A stretch of DNA of 64,000 bases from MSPOR6 sp964652195 (GTDB lineage: Bacteria; Poribacteria; WGA-4E; WGA-3G), in the NCBI GenBank assembly GCA_964652195.1, contig CAZZBB010000106.1:62001-126000 (forward strand), in the 5' to 3' direction. Position 1 is the stretch's first letter. Every line of letters begins with the position of its first letter. The position numbers and the translations under genes were made by a program. Positions 35,595 through 44,865 of the stretch are shown here, one piece after another. The notes under the pieces are model-generated. The model was not told the origin of the DNA, made no database searches, and saw nothing but the letters and a program-made list of their open reading frames with translations.

Positions 35595-35684
35595 GTGCAA
35601 GAAATTATAGCACTATTTACTGTACTTAATCCATGTTTATCCACGACTTCAAATAATCCTCGTTCACATTCTTGGAAGTGTTAA
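35595..35684 (+). pseudogene. Possible 5' end of a transposase gene
   Basis: GTG 35595 follows AAAGGA (35582-35587) and encodes MQEIIALFTVLNPCLSTTSN and a few more residues before TAA 35682-35684. The opening MQEIxALxTxL resembles, from memory, the start of IS4-type transposases common in this lineage. No other transposase sequence follows and no terminal repeats were found, so this is a tentative remnant. Confidence 0.3.
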
Positions 35685-35732
35685 TTATCTTCGTTCAATC
35701 ATATCTTTATCCCTTGATATAATAGAATTTCC

Positions 35733-35762
35733 TTGACATTTCCACCGTTTACAAGATAAAAT
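35733..35762 (+). promoter_or_regulatory. Promoter of the envelope operon
   Basis: TTGACA at 35733-35738 is a perfect -35; TAAAAT at 35757-35762 matches the -10 at five of six positions, with an 18-bp spacer. The transcription start would fall about 7-8 nt after the -10, close to the ATG at 35787, giving a very short leader. An upstream alternative is not obvious. Confidence 0.55.
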
Positions 35763-35786
35763 TGAGTGTATAATGAGGCGATTAAT

Positions 35787-36173
35787 ATGTCCAATTTATA
35801 CAGATTTTTGCATCTTACTGTTGTTATATTAGTATTTATTGTCGTTGGATGTGCATCACGGGATTCAACTGGGATAAATGCCTATAATCAGTTTGCTATC
35901 AAAGCAGCAGAAGCAGGACTTTGGAATGAAGCAATCTACCGTTGGAATCAGGTGATTACTATTGATCCGAATAATGCCGCTGCCCATAATAACCTCGGTG
36001 TAAGTTACGAAGCACAAGGAAAAATTAATGATGCTGTAGCTTCTTATGAACGTGCAACAGAACTTGACCCAGACAGCAAATACTATCGTATAAATTACCG
36101 TAGATGTCGTTTACATATTCGTCGCAGCGGTTCAGAAACAACAGAATCTGTAGATGAGCCAAATAGTGAATAA
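35787..36173 (+). CDS. TPR lipoprotein
   Basis: From ATG 35787 the 128-residue product has a lipoprotein signal peptide (LHLTVVILVFIVVGC; lipobox VVGC with Cys22), then two TPR units around EAGLWNEAIYRWNQVITIDP and NNLGVSYEAQGKINDAVASY. A charged tail follows. It would be anchored to a membrane by lipid and act as an interaction scaffold. The start is preferred over an upstream in-frame GTG (35766) because it has a GAGG upstream and gives a proper signal peptide. It heads an operon with the next lipoprotein, the Omp85-type fusion protein and the UPF0182 membrane protein. Confidence 0.75.
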   Translation: MSNLYRFLHLTVVILVFIVVGCASRDSTGINAYNQFAIKAAEAGLWNEAIYRWNQVITIDPNNAAAHNNLGVSYEAQGKINDAVASYERATELDPDSKYYRINYRRCRLHIRRSGSETTESVDEPNSE

Positions 36174-36193
36174 TGCATTACTTATAAACACTC

Positions 36194-36958
36194 ATGCAAA
36201 AATTTATCACACCGACCATCTTGCGATTTCTTCACCTAAACAAGAAAATAATTACACTATTTTCTTTACTCCTAATCATCCTATCTCTAAGTGGGTGCAG
36301 TGCTCATGTATCCCGTGTCTCTATTCCAATTAAAGTACAATCAGAAATAGATATAGATACCTACAGTAAATTCGCAGTTCTACCATTTGTTAGTGAAGAA
36401 CACTCCTCAAAACTTGGAGAATTGCCGGTTGAAATAGGAGATGATATTGGTGAGATATTAAGGAGTAGATTAGCACGGCAAGAAAAATTTGAAATTGTCA
36501 ATAAACAAGAAACAAAACGACTCATGACAGGTGAAGAAGTTAATGAAGAATGGCTCGAAGACACAGAGCATCTTAGTGAATTAGGCAAGTATTTTGAAGT
36601 CAAAGGTATCATTGTTGGAAGTTACCGCTTTATTTCAGACACTCAACCCAGACGGTATTATGGAGAACGATATTCAGCACGCCATCAACGGTATATCATG
36701 GATTACCACGATTATTTGCAAAAGTCATACCTGCTATCCCTCAGGGTTATGATCATAGATATTGATACTAAAGATAAAATTTGGGATGAAGCGTACCTTC
36801 AAAAAACTGCTGAAGCACATACACTTGGATCTTTCGTCTTCTCACAGATGGCACCACAGGAAAGAACATTAAAAGAACTTAGTAAACGCGCTATCGCTGA
36901 TTTTGTACGAGAAATAACACCACACTACGAGCAAGAAGATAGGTTTCTAATAAGATAA
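36194..36958 (+). CDS. Lipoprotein of unknown function, CsgG-like fold suspected
   Basis: The 254 residues carry a lipoprotein signal with LLIILSLSGC (Cys35). After it come SKFAVLPFVSE, IGDDIGEILRSRLARQEKFE and LGKYFEVKGIIVGSYRF. This order of VLPF, then a helix ending in a variable turn, then a GxxxGS-like strand, is typical of CsgG/LPP20-type and related lipoproteins that assemble at the outer membrane. The match is by pattern only. It is encoded 20 nt after the TPR lipoprotein and 74 nt before the Omp85-type fusion, which supports an outer membrane role. Confidence 0.65.
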   Translation: MQKFITPTILRFLHLNKKIITLFSLLLIILSLSGCSAHVSRVSIPIKVQSEIDIDTYSKFAVLPFVSEEHSSKLGELPVEIGDDIGEILRSRLARQEKFEIVNKQETKRLMTGEEVNEEWLEDTEHLSELGKYFEVKGIIVGSYRFISDTQPRRYYGERYSARHQRYIMDYHDYLQKSYLLSLRVMIIDIDTKDKIWDEAYLQKTAEAHTLGSFVFSQMAPQERTLKELSKRAIADFVREITPHYEQEDRFLIR

Positions 36959-37032
36959 AAAGCAGAATTACACTCACGAATTATTACCAAAATACACATT
37001 TAATTAAACAGACACAATATAAGGTATGACCT

Positions 37033-39945
37033 ATGAAGAAACTACTTAGAATATCACCAAAAATAAAAAACTACCTCCATAAAATGTTATCCATGACAAT
37101 ATTTTTGAGTCTAATTATGGTAGTTATACCTTCTGTTTATTCACAAGGGTTTGGCAAAAACAAGATTACTGGACAACGATTTAATTGGCACATTCATCGT
37201 ACAGAACACTTTGACATCCATTACTACCCAAGTGAAGCTAAACTGGTCCCCGTAATGGCATCAATCGCCGAGGATGCCTATGAAAAACATAGTGAAATTC
37301 TTGAACACGAACTTGAAAACAGAACGCCTTTGATTCTATACAAATCTCATAAAGATTTTCAAGAAACCAATATTATCTTACAAGAATTACATGAAGGCAT
37401 CGGTGGTTTTGCTGAATTATTTAAACACCGTATAGTTATACCATTCACAGGTTCAGCAGAGGCTTTTCGAGAAGTTATTTATCATGAACTAATACACATA
37501 TTCCAATACGATATACTCTATCAGAAACCCCATGCAAGTATTTATAGCGGTGAGTTTCTATATTCTCCACCAATATGGTTCATGGAAGGTATGGCGGATT
37601 TCTTCGCAGAAGATAACGATGCAATCGGAGAAATGGTCCTTAGAGATGCAAGTATCAACAACAATATACCGCCGCTAACAGAATTACAGAACTTCAACCG
37701 ACTGACATCTCCCTATATTGGATATAAAATGGGTCAATTAGCTGTCGGACACCTTGTGCAAACCTATGGACAAGAAAAAATAGCTGAAATCATGCAGGGT
37801 CTCAGACAAAGCAGAACAAAAAATATTGACAACGTCTTTAAAGACGTACTGGGGATTTCCTTAGAAGACTTTGATAAAGAGTGGCAACAGATGATGAAGA
37901 AACGTTACTGGCCCCTCATCCAAGATAAGGAATTACCCGATTCCGCAACAAAACAACTTACAAAGAAAGCAAAATACTCCCATAATATCAAACCTATATG
38001 GTCTCCCAGCGGTGATATCATCGCATATATAACAGGTAATGATGGATTTATGGAAATTGTCCTAATGTCAGCAAAAACTGGGGAACTTATCGATCGAATT
38101 ACAAAAAGCCTTTTTAGGGAAAAATATGAAGAAATACGCTCAGATTCTACTGGATTCGATAGAAGTATTACTTGGTCTCCAGATGGGGATCATATCGCTT
38201 TCATAGGTAAACATCACGCAGCAAATTATCTCTATGAAGTGAATATACTCACACATAAATTAACCCAATACATTAAACTGGATTTTGATGCTGCGAATTC
38301 ACCTAATTATGATAAAACTGGTAATCGAATAGCCTTTACCGCGCTAAAAGAAGGACAAACAGATCTATATACTGTTGATTTGGATGTTGAAAAGATATAC
38401 CGTATAACACGGGATACATTTCACGATTCCCATCCTTCTTGGCATCCAACAGAAAATAAAATCATTTATGTTTCTGAGAGAGATAGAAGAAATAAACTTG
38501 TTATCATTGATTTTGAAAAACGCACCCAACAAATCTTAACTGATAACGTATCAAATGCCATCAGTCCAATATGGATGCCGGATGGTGAATCGGTTTTATA
38601 TTGTTCTGACCGAACAGGTGTATATGATGCTTACAAACTAAATATCACTTCTTTGGAAAGAACTCGACTAACAAACTTAATTACCGGTTCTTTTAATCCA
38701 AGTTTTTCACCAGATCAGAAAAAAATACTATTTAGTGCATATCAAAAAGGAAAATACGATGTTTGTATAATGGATTCGGATAAATTACTTGCTGAGAAAA
38801 TTGAAGAACCTAAAATTGCATCACAAACAATTCCTGCACTAATTGATTCTGAACCCGGTGTTAAAAACTATAGAATAGCGAAAAGAAAGTATAGCACAAG
38901 ATCATCTTTTCGATTTGACGCTATTATTCCTGAGTTCAGTTATGGAGCAGACGGCTTACTACGAAGTCAAGTACGGATGAGTGCAAGTGATATGTTAGGA
39001 AATCATCGTGTCGAGGTAAGTGTAATTAATCAATCAAGAGGTTACCTACTGCCAGACTTTATCGCACAGTATGGTTTCTTGACCCATCGTGCTGATGTCG
39101 GAGCTGTAATCTATAACTACCATCAATACCATCTTCTCGGTTCATTCAGAAGTCAACGAGGCGTATTACAACGTATTACTGGTGCTGGCGGATACATAAG
39201 TTATCCATTCAATCGGTATTTAAGATTAGACACTCATTTCGCAATGTATACCACACCTTTCGCTCATAACTTCCAAACGAGTGAACCATTTAACTATTAT
39301 GATCGTGGTTTATTATCCATCGGATCCATTGCTCTTGTGGGTGACAACACGATGTGGCGGGAATGGGCACCATTCAAAGGCACACGATACAGGTTAGAAA
39401 TCGAACGTTCATTTCCACGTATTGGTAGCCAGTTAGCACTTACTAATACTTTGTTTGATTTTAGGAATTATATCGGTTTAGGTAGACGTACCACTATTGC
39501 CACAAGATTATTGTTAGGAGCAAGTTTTGGAGAGGATAAATCTCTCTATTATCTCGGTGGTATTGACACGCTCCGCGGATATAATTATCAAGACTTAGTA
39601 GGGTCGCGCCTCGGTCTATTCAACATTGAACTACGCATACCATTTATTGATGCCCTATATTTCGCATGGCCCATACGTTGGTCTATTGGTGGTATCAGAG
39701 GGATTGCCTTCGCAGATTTTGGTACAACATGGGCAGATTGGAAATACGGGCCAGAAAACCCTCTAAACTTAGTTCAACGGAACGGGTTTAAGGTTCGTCT
39801 CATTGACTTAAAAGGATCATTGGGAGTCGGTCTTAGACTACGATTGGGTATTTTCTCATTAGATTTCGCTGCTGCACGGCACACCGATTTAAGGAGTATA
39901 GAACCAGGATTCAAGTATCATTTCGGATTAGGACAAGCATTTTAA
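37033..39945 (+). CDS. Metallopeptidase-like / TolB propeller / Omp85-type barrel fusion
   Basis: The 970-residue exported protein has three parts. A signal peptide (about 1-38) is followed by a gluzincin-like domain with HELIH at 151-155 and a likely third ligand Glu in WFMEGMADFFAE near 183. Residues about 310-610 are TolB/WD40-like propeller repeats such as IKPIWSPSGDIIAYITGNDG and ITWSPDGDHIAFIG. Residues about 630-970 look like a BamA/TamA-type beta barrel ending with SLDFAAARHTDLR and a C-terminal aromatic F, with GIDTLRGYNYQDLVGSRLGL as the Omp85 signature region. It should sit in the outer membrane with its peptidase and propeller in the periplasm. Confidence 0.85.
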   Translation: MKKLLRISPKIKNYLHKMLSMTIFLSLIMVVIPSVYSQGFGKNKITGQRFNWHIHRTEHFDIHYYPSEAKLVPVMASIAEDAYEKHSEILEHELENRTPLILYKSHKDFQETNIILQELHEGIGGFAELFKHRIVIPFTGSAEAFREVIYHELIHIFQYDILYQKPHASIYSGEFLYSPPIWFMEGMADFFAEDNDAIGEMVLRDASINNNIPPLTELQNFNRLTSPYIGYKMGQLAVGHLVQTYGQEKIAEIMQGLRQSRTKNIDNVFKDVLGISLEDFDKEWQQMMKKRYWPLIQDKELPDSATKQLTKKAKYSHNIKPIWSPSGDIIAYITGNDGFMEIVLMSAKTGELIDRITKSLFREKYEEIRSDSTGFDRSITWSPDGDHIAFIGKHHAANYLYEVNILTHKLTQYIKLDFDAANSPNYDKTGNRIAFTALKEGQTDLYTVDLDVEKIYRITRDTFHDSHPSWHPTENKIIYVSERDRRNKLVIIDFEKRTQQILTDNVSNAISPIWMPDGESVLYCSDRTGVYDAYKLNITSLERTRLTNLITGSFNPSFSPDQKKILFSAYQKGKYDVCIMDSDKLLAEKIEEPKIASQTIPALIDSEPGVKNYRIAKRKYSTRSSFRFDAIIPEFSYGADGLLRSQVRMSASDMLGNHRVEVSVINQSRGYLLPDFIAQYGFLTHRADVGAVIYNYHQYHLLGSFRSQRGVLQRITGAGGYISYPFNRYLRLDTHFAMYTTPFAHNFQTSEPFNYYDRGLLSIGSIALVGDNTMWREWAPFKGTRYRLEIERSFPRIGSQLALTNTLFDFRNYIGLGRRTTIATRLLLGASFGEDKSLYYLGGIDTLRGYNYQDLVGSRLGLFNIELRIPFIDALYFAWPIRWSIGGIRGIAFADFGTTWADWKYGPENPLNLVQRNGFKVRLIDLKGSLGVGLRLRLGIFSLDFAAARHTDLRSIEPGFKYHFGLGQAF

Positions 39946-40016
39946 CACATCAATTCAAATTCATACATATATTTAGCAGCTACGGTTTTAGAATATTAAA
40001 TCTATAAGGAGTAATA

Positions 40017-43000
40017 ATGGAACCACGAGTAAAACGTCTCATTCTCTCAGTTGGCATTTTAGCAGTTCTTGGCGGTATAATCACGGCTTGGATTAACATA
40101 TACCCTGATGTACTATGGTTTAAAATGGTAAATTATCTTTCTGTTTATACTGAAATATTATACACCAAGATACTTGTTGGGGTGATTGTGGGTTTATCTT
40201 ATTTAATCATACTCCTAATAAATCTGTATATTGTTTATAAATACACCCCCGCACAACTCAGTCCAGCATTCTTAGGAGGAACCGAATTCACAGGTGGGGA
40301 AACAAACACCCGTAAGATGATTTATGGTGGACTCACCATTATGGCTGTCCTTTTTAGTATACTCATGGGGTATTCAGCAACTGATCGGTGGGAAATATAT
40401 CTACGGTATACCCATGCAGGACAATTGGATTTTCAGGCTGCTACACCTATTACTGTAAATGATGGAATTAATTCAGATACAATTTCGGTTTCAACATTAG
40501 AATTACAAGCGAAAAAAATCCAAATTGGTGATGAAATAAAAGTATATGTGGACCAAAATGAACCGGTTAGTGCTACTGTTAATCAAGTCATCACTGAACC
40601 TATAACCCAAAATAATAAGACAATCAACCTGCCAATCGGTTTAAAATTAAACGCGTCCATTCAGGTTGATGACGGTCAGAGAGCATATTTTACCTCTCTT
40701 GCACGTGACCCAATATTCAAAAAGGATGTCTCCTATTATGTGTTTGAAATGCCTATGTGGCGTTATATCTGTGGTACACTTTTTGGTATCTTCTTCCTAG
40801 TTACTGTTTTCTCAATAATCATCTACTTTTTCCACGGATTAATTACGGGAGATACGAATCAACTCCGCTTTCGACCCCCTTTCAAAGTTAAAGCACATCT
40901 TTTCACACTCGTAGGGTTAACACTTCTATTCCGTGCTTGGAACTACCGTTTTGTAATGTATGATTTATTATATACATCAAACGAAATTGTACGTGCTGGT
41001 GGTGGCTATGCTGCAATCAAGGCACGATTACCAATTCTCTATATCATGATTGCTCTCACAGTAATATGTGCTGTGATTTTTATCATTAGTATCTTCTTAC
41101 GAAGCAATAAATTTGCTTTTGGAGGTCTAATTGTGTTTATTATTGCCGGTATATTAGGGCAATTCTATCCAAGTATAGTACAAACCCTAAGGGTTGATCC
41201 GCTTAAGCAAGTATTAGAAGCAGATTACATTAACTACAACATCAAATCTACTTTACAAGCATACGGTCTATCTGAGAATAAGGTTGTAGTTGAAGAATAT
41301 CCTCTGACAGAAGTCCTTAGTTACGAAGATATTACAAGTGAAGAAAACGATCCTATATTTAATAGCATACGACTATGGGATTGGCGGCCCTTACGCAGAA
41401 TATTTAGACAGTTACAGGAATTACGTTCACAATACGATTTCTTTGATGTTGATATTGATAGATACGTTATTAACGATGAAATCAGACAAGTGATGCTATC
41501 AGCACGTGAGTTAAACATTAACGATTTAGATGAAGAAACCAAAAACGACTGGTATAAACAAACCTATGTCTATACACACGGATATGGTGCTGTTGTAAGT
41601 CCTGTAAATGAAATTGAAAAAGGCAAACCAAACATGTACATTCAAGAATTGCCACCTATTCAATACAATGAGCAATGGCCATATAGATTCAATGAGTCTC
41701 CAGGACCGCGTATCTACTATGGTGAAAGAACTGACCGTTATGTGATTATTCATCCTGACAAAGCTCAACCATTAGAATTTGATTATCCTATTGAAGGTCA
41801 ACAATATGCTGAATATGCATATCAAGGAAAAGGTGGTGTTGAGCTTAGATCGTTCTGGCGAAAACTGGTGTATATGTTGAAGTTTGATAAAGAGATAAAG
41901 TTTGTATTGCCAGGAGAAATTTCATCTACAAGTCGCATCCTATATGACCGAAATATAAAAAGACGGATTCAGAAAATCGCTCCTTTCTTAAGATACGATG
42001 GAGACCCTTATATAGTCCTACACAATGGAAGAATCGTATGGATGATAGATGCTTATACTATCACACATAGATACCCATATTCTGTCTCTATGAATGAATT
42101 TCTTAGAGATAGAAGACGACAACAAGTCACAGGTACACAACAGGATGGTGAACCGTGGGGGAATTACATAAGGAATTCTGTTAAAGTTCTGGTTGATGCT
42201 TATGATGGCTCGGTAGATTTCTATATAATGGAAAGAGAACAAGACCCAATAGTTGAATGTTATAGAAAGATTTTTCCAGATTTATTCAAATCTTTTGCTG
42301 AAATGCCAGAAGAACTTAAGCAACATATTCGTTATCCCACATCTATGTTTCTTATCCAATCCAGAGTATACCAAGATTATCACATGAAGAATCCTAATAC
42401 CTTTTATGCTGGCGAAGATAAATGGGAGATTGGATGGGAACTCTATGATAATACAGATGCTGAAACACAACAAGTCGTTCCTCAGCAGCAAAGATCGCCT
42501 TTTGCTCAGCAGCAGCCTGTTAGAAAAGCACCAGCAAATGGACAACCAGTTGAACCATATTATGTGGTAATTAAGTTACCCGGTCAGGATAGAGCTGAGT
42601 TTATGCTGATGTTACCCTATACTCCTAAAAACAAACCAAATCTTACAGCATGGCTGGCTGCACGTTGTGATTTACCACAATATGGACAATTATTAGTATA
42701 CCGTTTCCCAAAAGGCAAACAAGTTGCTGGTCCAATGCAGGTTGAAAACTTCATTAGTCAAGAACCAGAGATTTCACAACAGATAAGTCTTTGGAATACA
42801 CAAGGATCACGGGTTTTGCGCGGTAATCTACTGATTCTCCCAATGAACAATTCACTGCTCTATGTTGAACCTATTTATATCCAGTCTGAAGATGAAGAAA
42901 CCGCTATCCCTGAATTACGGCGGGTTGTTATCGGATATGAAAATCAAGTGGTATGGGGAGAAACTCTTGACGAAGCTCTCAAAAAGATGTTTGTAGGGGA

Positions 43001-43229
43001 AACAGGAATTCAAGGGACTTCGTTAGTTAGTTCTACGGACGAAGCCGTTGAAAGCGCCAACCTTTCAAATGAGGACATGTCTATAAGTTCACTCATTCAA
43101 CAAGCAAATACTCACTACAGCAATGCCCAAATTGCCTTACGTAATGGATACTGGACAGAATATGGACAACAACTTGGAAAGTTAGAAATTATCTTAAAAC
43201 AACTTCAAGAAAAAGCCAATAATAATTGA
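40017..43229 (+). CDS. UPF0182 family membrane protein
   Basis: The 1070-residue protein follows the UPF0182/COG1615 layout: several hydrophobic helices in the first 390 residues (for example LSVGILAVLGGIITAWINIY, LVGVIVGLSYLIILLINLYI and VICAVIFIISIFLRS), then a large extracytoplasmic region of about 600 residues. The C-terminal part has the family pattern GPMQVENFISQEPEISQQIS and LLILPMNNSLLYVEP. A Gln/Pro-rich stretch is near 820-845. The function of the family is not established. It is preceded by GGAG in the 71-nt gap and followed 34 nt later by the DUF5069-like selenoprotein gene. Confidence 0.85.
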   Translation: MEPRVKRLILSVGILAVLGGIITAWINIYPDVLWFKMVNYLSVYTEILYTKILVGVIVGLSYLIILLINLYIVYKYTPAQLSPAFLGGTEFTGGETNTRKMIYGGLTIMAVLFSILMGYSATDRWEIYLRYTHAGQLDFQAATPITVNDGINSDTISVSTLELQAKKIQIGDEIKVYVDQNEPVSATVNQVITEPITQNNKTINLPIGLKLNASIQVDDGQRAYFTSLARDPIFKKDVSYYVFEMPMWRYICGTLFGIFFLVTVFSIIIYFFHGLITGDTNQLRFRPPFKVKAHLFTLVGLTLLFRAWNYRFVMYDLLYTSNEIVRAGGGYAAIKARLPILYIMIALTVICAVIFIISIFLRSNKFAFGGLIVFIIAGILGQFYPSIVQTLRVDPLKQVLEADYINYNIKSTLQAYGLSENKVVVEEYPLTEVLSYEDITSEENDPIFNSIRLWDWRPLRRIFRQLQELRSQYDFFDVDIDRYVINDEIRQVMLSARELNINDLDEETKNDWYKQTYVYTHGYGAVVSPVNEIEKGKPNMYIQELPPIQYNEQWPYRFNESPGPRIYYGERTDRYVIIHPDKAQPLEFDYPIEGQQYAEYAYQGKGGVELRSFWRKLVYMLKFDKEIKFVLPGEISSTSRILYDRNIKRRIQKIAPFLRYDGDPYIVLHNGRIVWMIDAYTITHRYPYSVSMNEFLRDRRRQQVTGTQQDGEPWGNYIRNSVKVLVDAYDGSVDFYIMEREQDPIVECYRKIFPDLFKSFAEMPEELKQHIRYPTSMFLIQSRVYQDYHMKNPNTFYAGEDKWEIGWELYDNTDAETQQVVPQQQRSPFAQQQPVRKAPANGQPVEPYYVVIKLPGQDRAEFMLMLPYTPKNKPNLTAWLAARCDLPQYGQLLVYRFPKGKQVAGPMQVENFISQEPEISQQISLWNTQGSRVLRGNLLILPMNNSLLYVEPIYIQSEDEETAIPELRRVVIGYENQVVWGETLDEALKKMFVGETGIQGTSLVSSTDEAVESANLSNEDMSISSLIQQANTHYSNAQIALRNGYWTEYGQQLGKLEIILKQLQEKANNN

Positions 43230-43247
43230 ATATTACGATAAATCAAT

Positions 43248-43258
43248 AAAGGAGGTGA
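43248..43258 (+). promoter_or_regulatory. Near-perfect ribosome binding site of the DUF5069-like gene
   Basis: AAAGGAGGTGA is complementary to the 3' end of 16S rRNA over about nine bases, with the ATG 5 nt later. It is the best SD in the window and confirms that the small gene at 43264 is translated from its own start. Confidence 0.75.
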
Positions 43259-43263
43259 AGAAT

Positions 43264-43509
43264 ATGTCTCTTGATTGGAAACCACGGCATAGAGATATGA
43301 TCATCGGAGGTATACCTTGGTTAGCAAGAATATCAGATAAAGCGAATGCTAAATTACAAGGTATTATTGGGGAGTACATATACCCCTGACCGCAGGACAA
43401 AATGTTCCTGGAGGAACATAAGATTTCCGCTGAGGAATTCGTTGACATGGTGAAAAATAATCCCTCAGACGATGAAATGATTGCTGCCATGAAGAAATTG
43501 AGTGAGTAA
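43264..43509 (+). CDS. Probable selenoprotein: small DUF5069-like protein with in-frame UGA (Sec42)
   Basis: The 81-codon frame from ATG 43264 to TAA 43507-43509 has one internal stop, TGA at 43387-43389 (codon 42). It reads MSLDWKPRHRDMIIGGIPWL, ARISDKANAKLQGIIGEYIYP, then U, then PQDKMFLEEHKISAEEFVDM. Related proteins of the DUF5069 kind, as I recall them, have a Cys in GxIGxYIxPCPxD, exactly at the TGA. A strong RBS precedes it and a 7-bp hairpin with GG in its loop lies 20 nt after the TGA. A gene caller using the standard code would reduce it to 41 residues or drop it. The function is unknown. It ends the envelope operon and precedes a stem-loop terminator. Confidence 0.8.
43402..43419 (+). 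promoter_or_regulatory. Bacterial SECIS-like hairpin of the DUF5069-like gene
   Basis: ATGTTCC (43402-43408) pairs perfectly with GGAACAT (43413-43419) around the loop TGGA, with GG at 43410-43411, 20 nt after the TGA. A lower stem CCGCAG/CTGAGG (43390-43395 and around 43430-43435) with one mismatch may extend it. Same geometry as the hairpin at 33378-33392. Confidence 0.75.
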
Positions 43510-43535
43510 GCGTTTTAGTAGGAATTGTGTAATCT

Positions 43536-43557
43536 CCGGTGGGTTTTTACCTACCGG
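43536..43557 (+). terminator. Stem-loop terminator-like structure
   Basis: CCGGTGGGT (43536-43544) pairs with ACCTACCGG (43549-43557) over nine pairs, one of them G-U, with a TTTT loop. Only a short GTTT follows, so termination may be partial. It lies 27 nt after the DUF5069-like stop codon. Confidence 0.5.
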
Positions 43558-43655
43558 GTTTACACTAATAATGAACATATACTTACAACACATTTCACTT
43601 TCAATTCTAAATCAACTATATTTCTGAAAAAAGGGTTTGTTAGGAGTACATTTTC

Positions 43656-44720
43656 TTGGACCTAAAAGATTTACGCGGCCAAATCAACAACATAGATAAT
43701 GAGCTTTTAGAACTACTTCATAAACGTCTTGAGATATCAAAAAGGGTGGGAAATCTAAAGGCTGATTCTGGGGAGGAAATCTATGTACCACATCGGGAAA
43801 ATGAAATTCTGAATCGTCTGAAAAAACGAAATCAGGGTATATATCCGCACACTGCTATAGACAAGATATGGAACGAGATTTTCTATGCTTCACGGACAAC
43901 ACAAATTAAAAATCGAGTCGCATTCCTCGGTCCAGCAGGAAGTTTTGGACACACCGCATGTCTATGTTTTTTTGGTCCAAATGTTGAAATGATTCCGATC
44001 ACACCACAAATTGATATCTTCACCGAAGTGGAAACAGGACGTGCACACTTTGGTGTCGTGGCAATCGAAAACTCTGTTTATGGGACAGTACGTGATGTAT
44101 TAGAACGGTTCTTACATACACAATTAAATATCTGTGCAGAAATATACCTACCAATTAGACATCATCTCATCTCTAAAGTACAACTAAATGAGATACAACG
44201 AATATACTCACACAGACAACCTTTCTCTCAATGTAGAATGTGGTTAAACAGAAATCTGAAATCAGTAGAACAAATTGAAGTTGTCAGTACATCAGATGCA
44301 GCAAAACGGGCTGCCGATGAACCAAACACTGCAGCTATTGCAAGTCAACTCGCAAGTGAGATGTATGATGTACCTATAATAGCAGATTCAATCATGGATG
44401 AGTCAAATAATACAACACGGTTTCTCATCATTGGTTCTCAAATAGTTGGTAAGAGCGGGAATGACTGTACTTCTATATTCTTTGCAATTAAAGACAAAAT
44501 CGGGGCATTATATCAGATATTAGGTGTTTTAGAAACACAGCAACTAAATCTTAGCTATATTGAATCACTACCGTCACGTTCAAAACCGTGGGATTATATA
44601 TTTTTCGCTGATATTGATGGACATACTGACGATAAGCATGTTCGTGAGGCACTGGATCAACTTTGGGAACTATGTCATGATGTTAAAGTTTTGGGGTCTT
44701 ATCCTCGTGGCACCAAATAG
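43656..44720 (+). CDS. pheA: Bifunctional chorismate mutase / prephenate dehydratase
   Basis: The 354-residue enzyme makes phenylpyruvate from chorismate in phenylalanine synthesis. Residues about 1-88 are an AroQ-type chorismate mutase (LRGQINNIDNELLELLHKRL, then EISKRVGNLKADSGEEIYVP). The dehydratase domain starts RVAFLGPAGSFGHTACLCFF and contains VAIENSVYGTVRDVLE and the catalytic-region motif NNTTRFLIIG. A C-terminal ACT domain has the pattern KIGALYQILGVLETQQLNLS and ESLPSR, a variant of the ESRP phenylalanine-binding motif, so feedback control is probable. The TTG start at 43656 follows AGGAG (43642-43646). Confidence 0.93.
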   Translation: MDLKDLRGQINNIDNELLELLHKRLEISKRVGNLKADSGEEIYVPHRENEILNRLKKRNQGIYPHTAIDKIWNEIFYASRTTQIKNRVAFLGPAGSFGHTACLCFFGPNVEMIPITPQIDIFTEVETGRAHFGVVAIENSVYGTVRDVLERFLHTQLNICAEIYLPIRHHLISKVQLNEIQRIYSHRQPFSQCRMWLNRNLKSVEQIEVVSTSDAAKRAADEPNTAAIASQLASEMYDVPIIADSIMDESNNTTRFLIIGSQIVGKSGNDCTSIFFAIKDKIGALYQILGVLETQQLNLSYIESLPSRSKPWDYIFFADIDGHTDDKHVREALDQLWELCHDVKVLGSYPRGTK

Positions 44721-44865
44721 TATCTAACCATCATAGATCCCCATTCCTAACGATTTTATACCATTCAAATAGACTTCTAATTATCCATATAAAATCAGAT
44801 AGTATATTTACTACACAATTCTTCAATTTCTCTTATATTCATCGTCCCTTAGTCTATATTGAAGT

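Larger units (their letters stand above)
35411..35786. other. Intergenic region with possible IS remnant and promoter
   Basis: About 376 nt between divergent genes. It holds a 29-codon open frame with an RBS (35595-35684) that may be the 5' end of a transposase gene, and a promoter at 35733-35762. Nothing else is supported. Confidence 0.55.

Noticed and set aside
43233..43490. Minus-strand open frame opposite the DUF5069-like gene
   Set aside because: The plus strand has a near-perfect RBS, coherent family-like sequence and a SECIS-like hairpin; the minus-strand frame has none of these.
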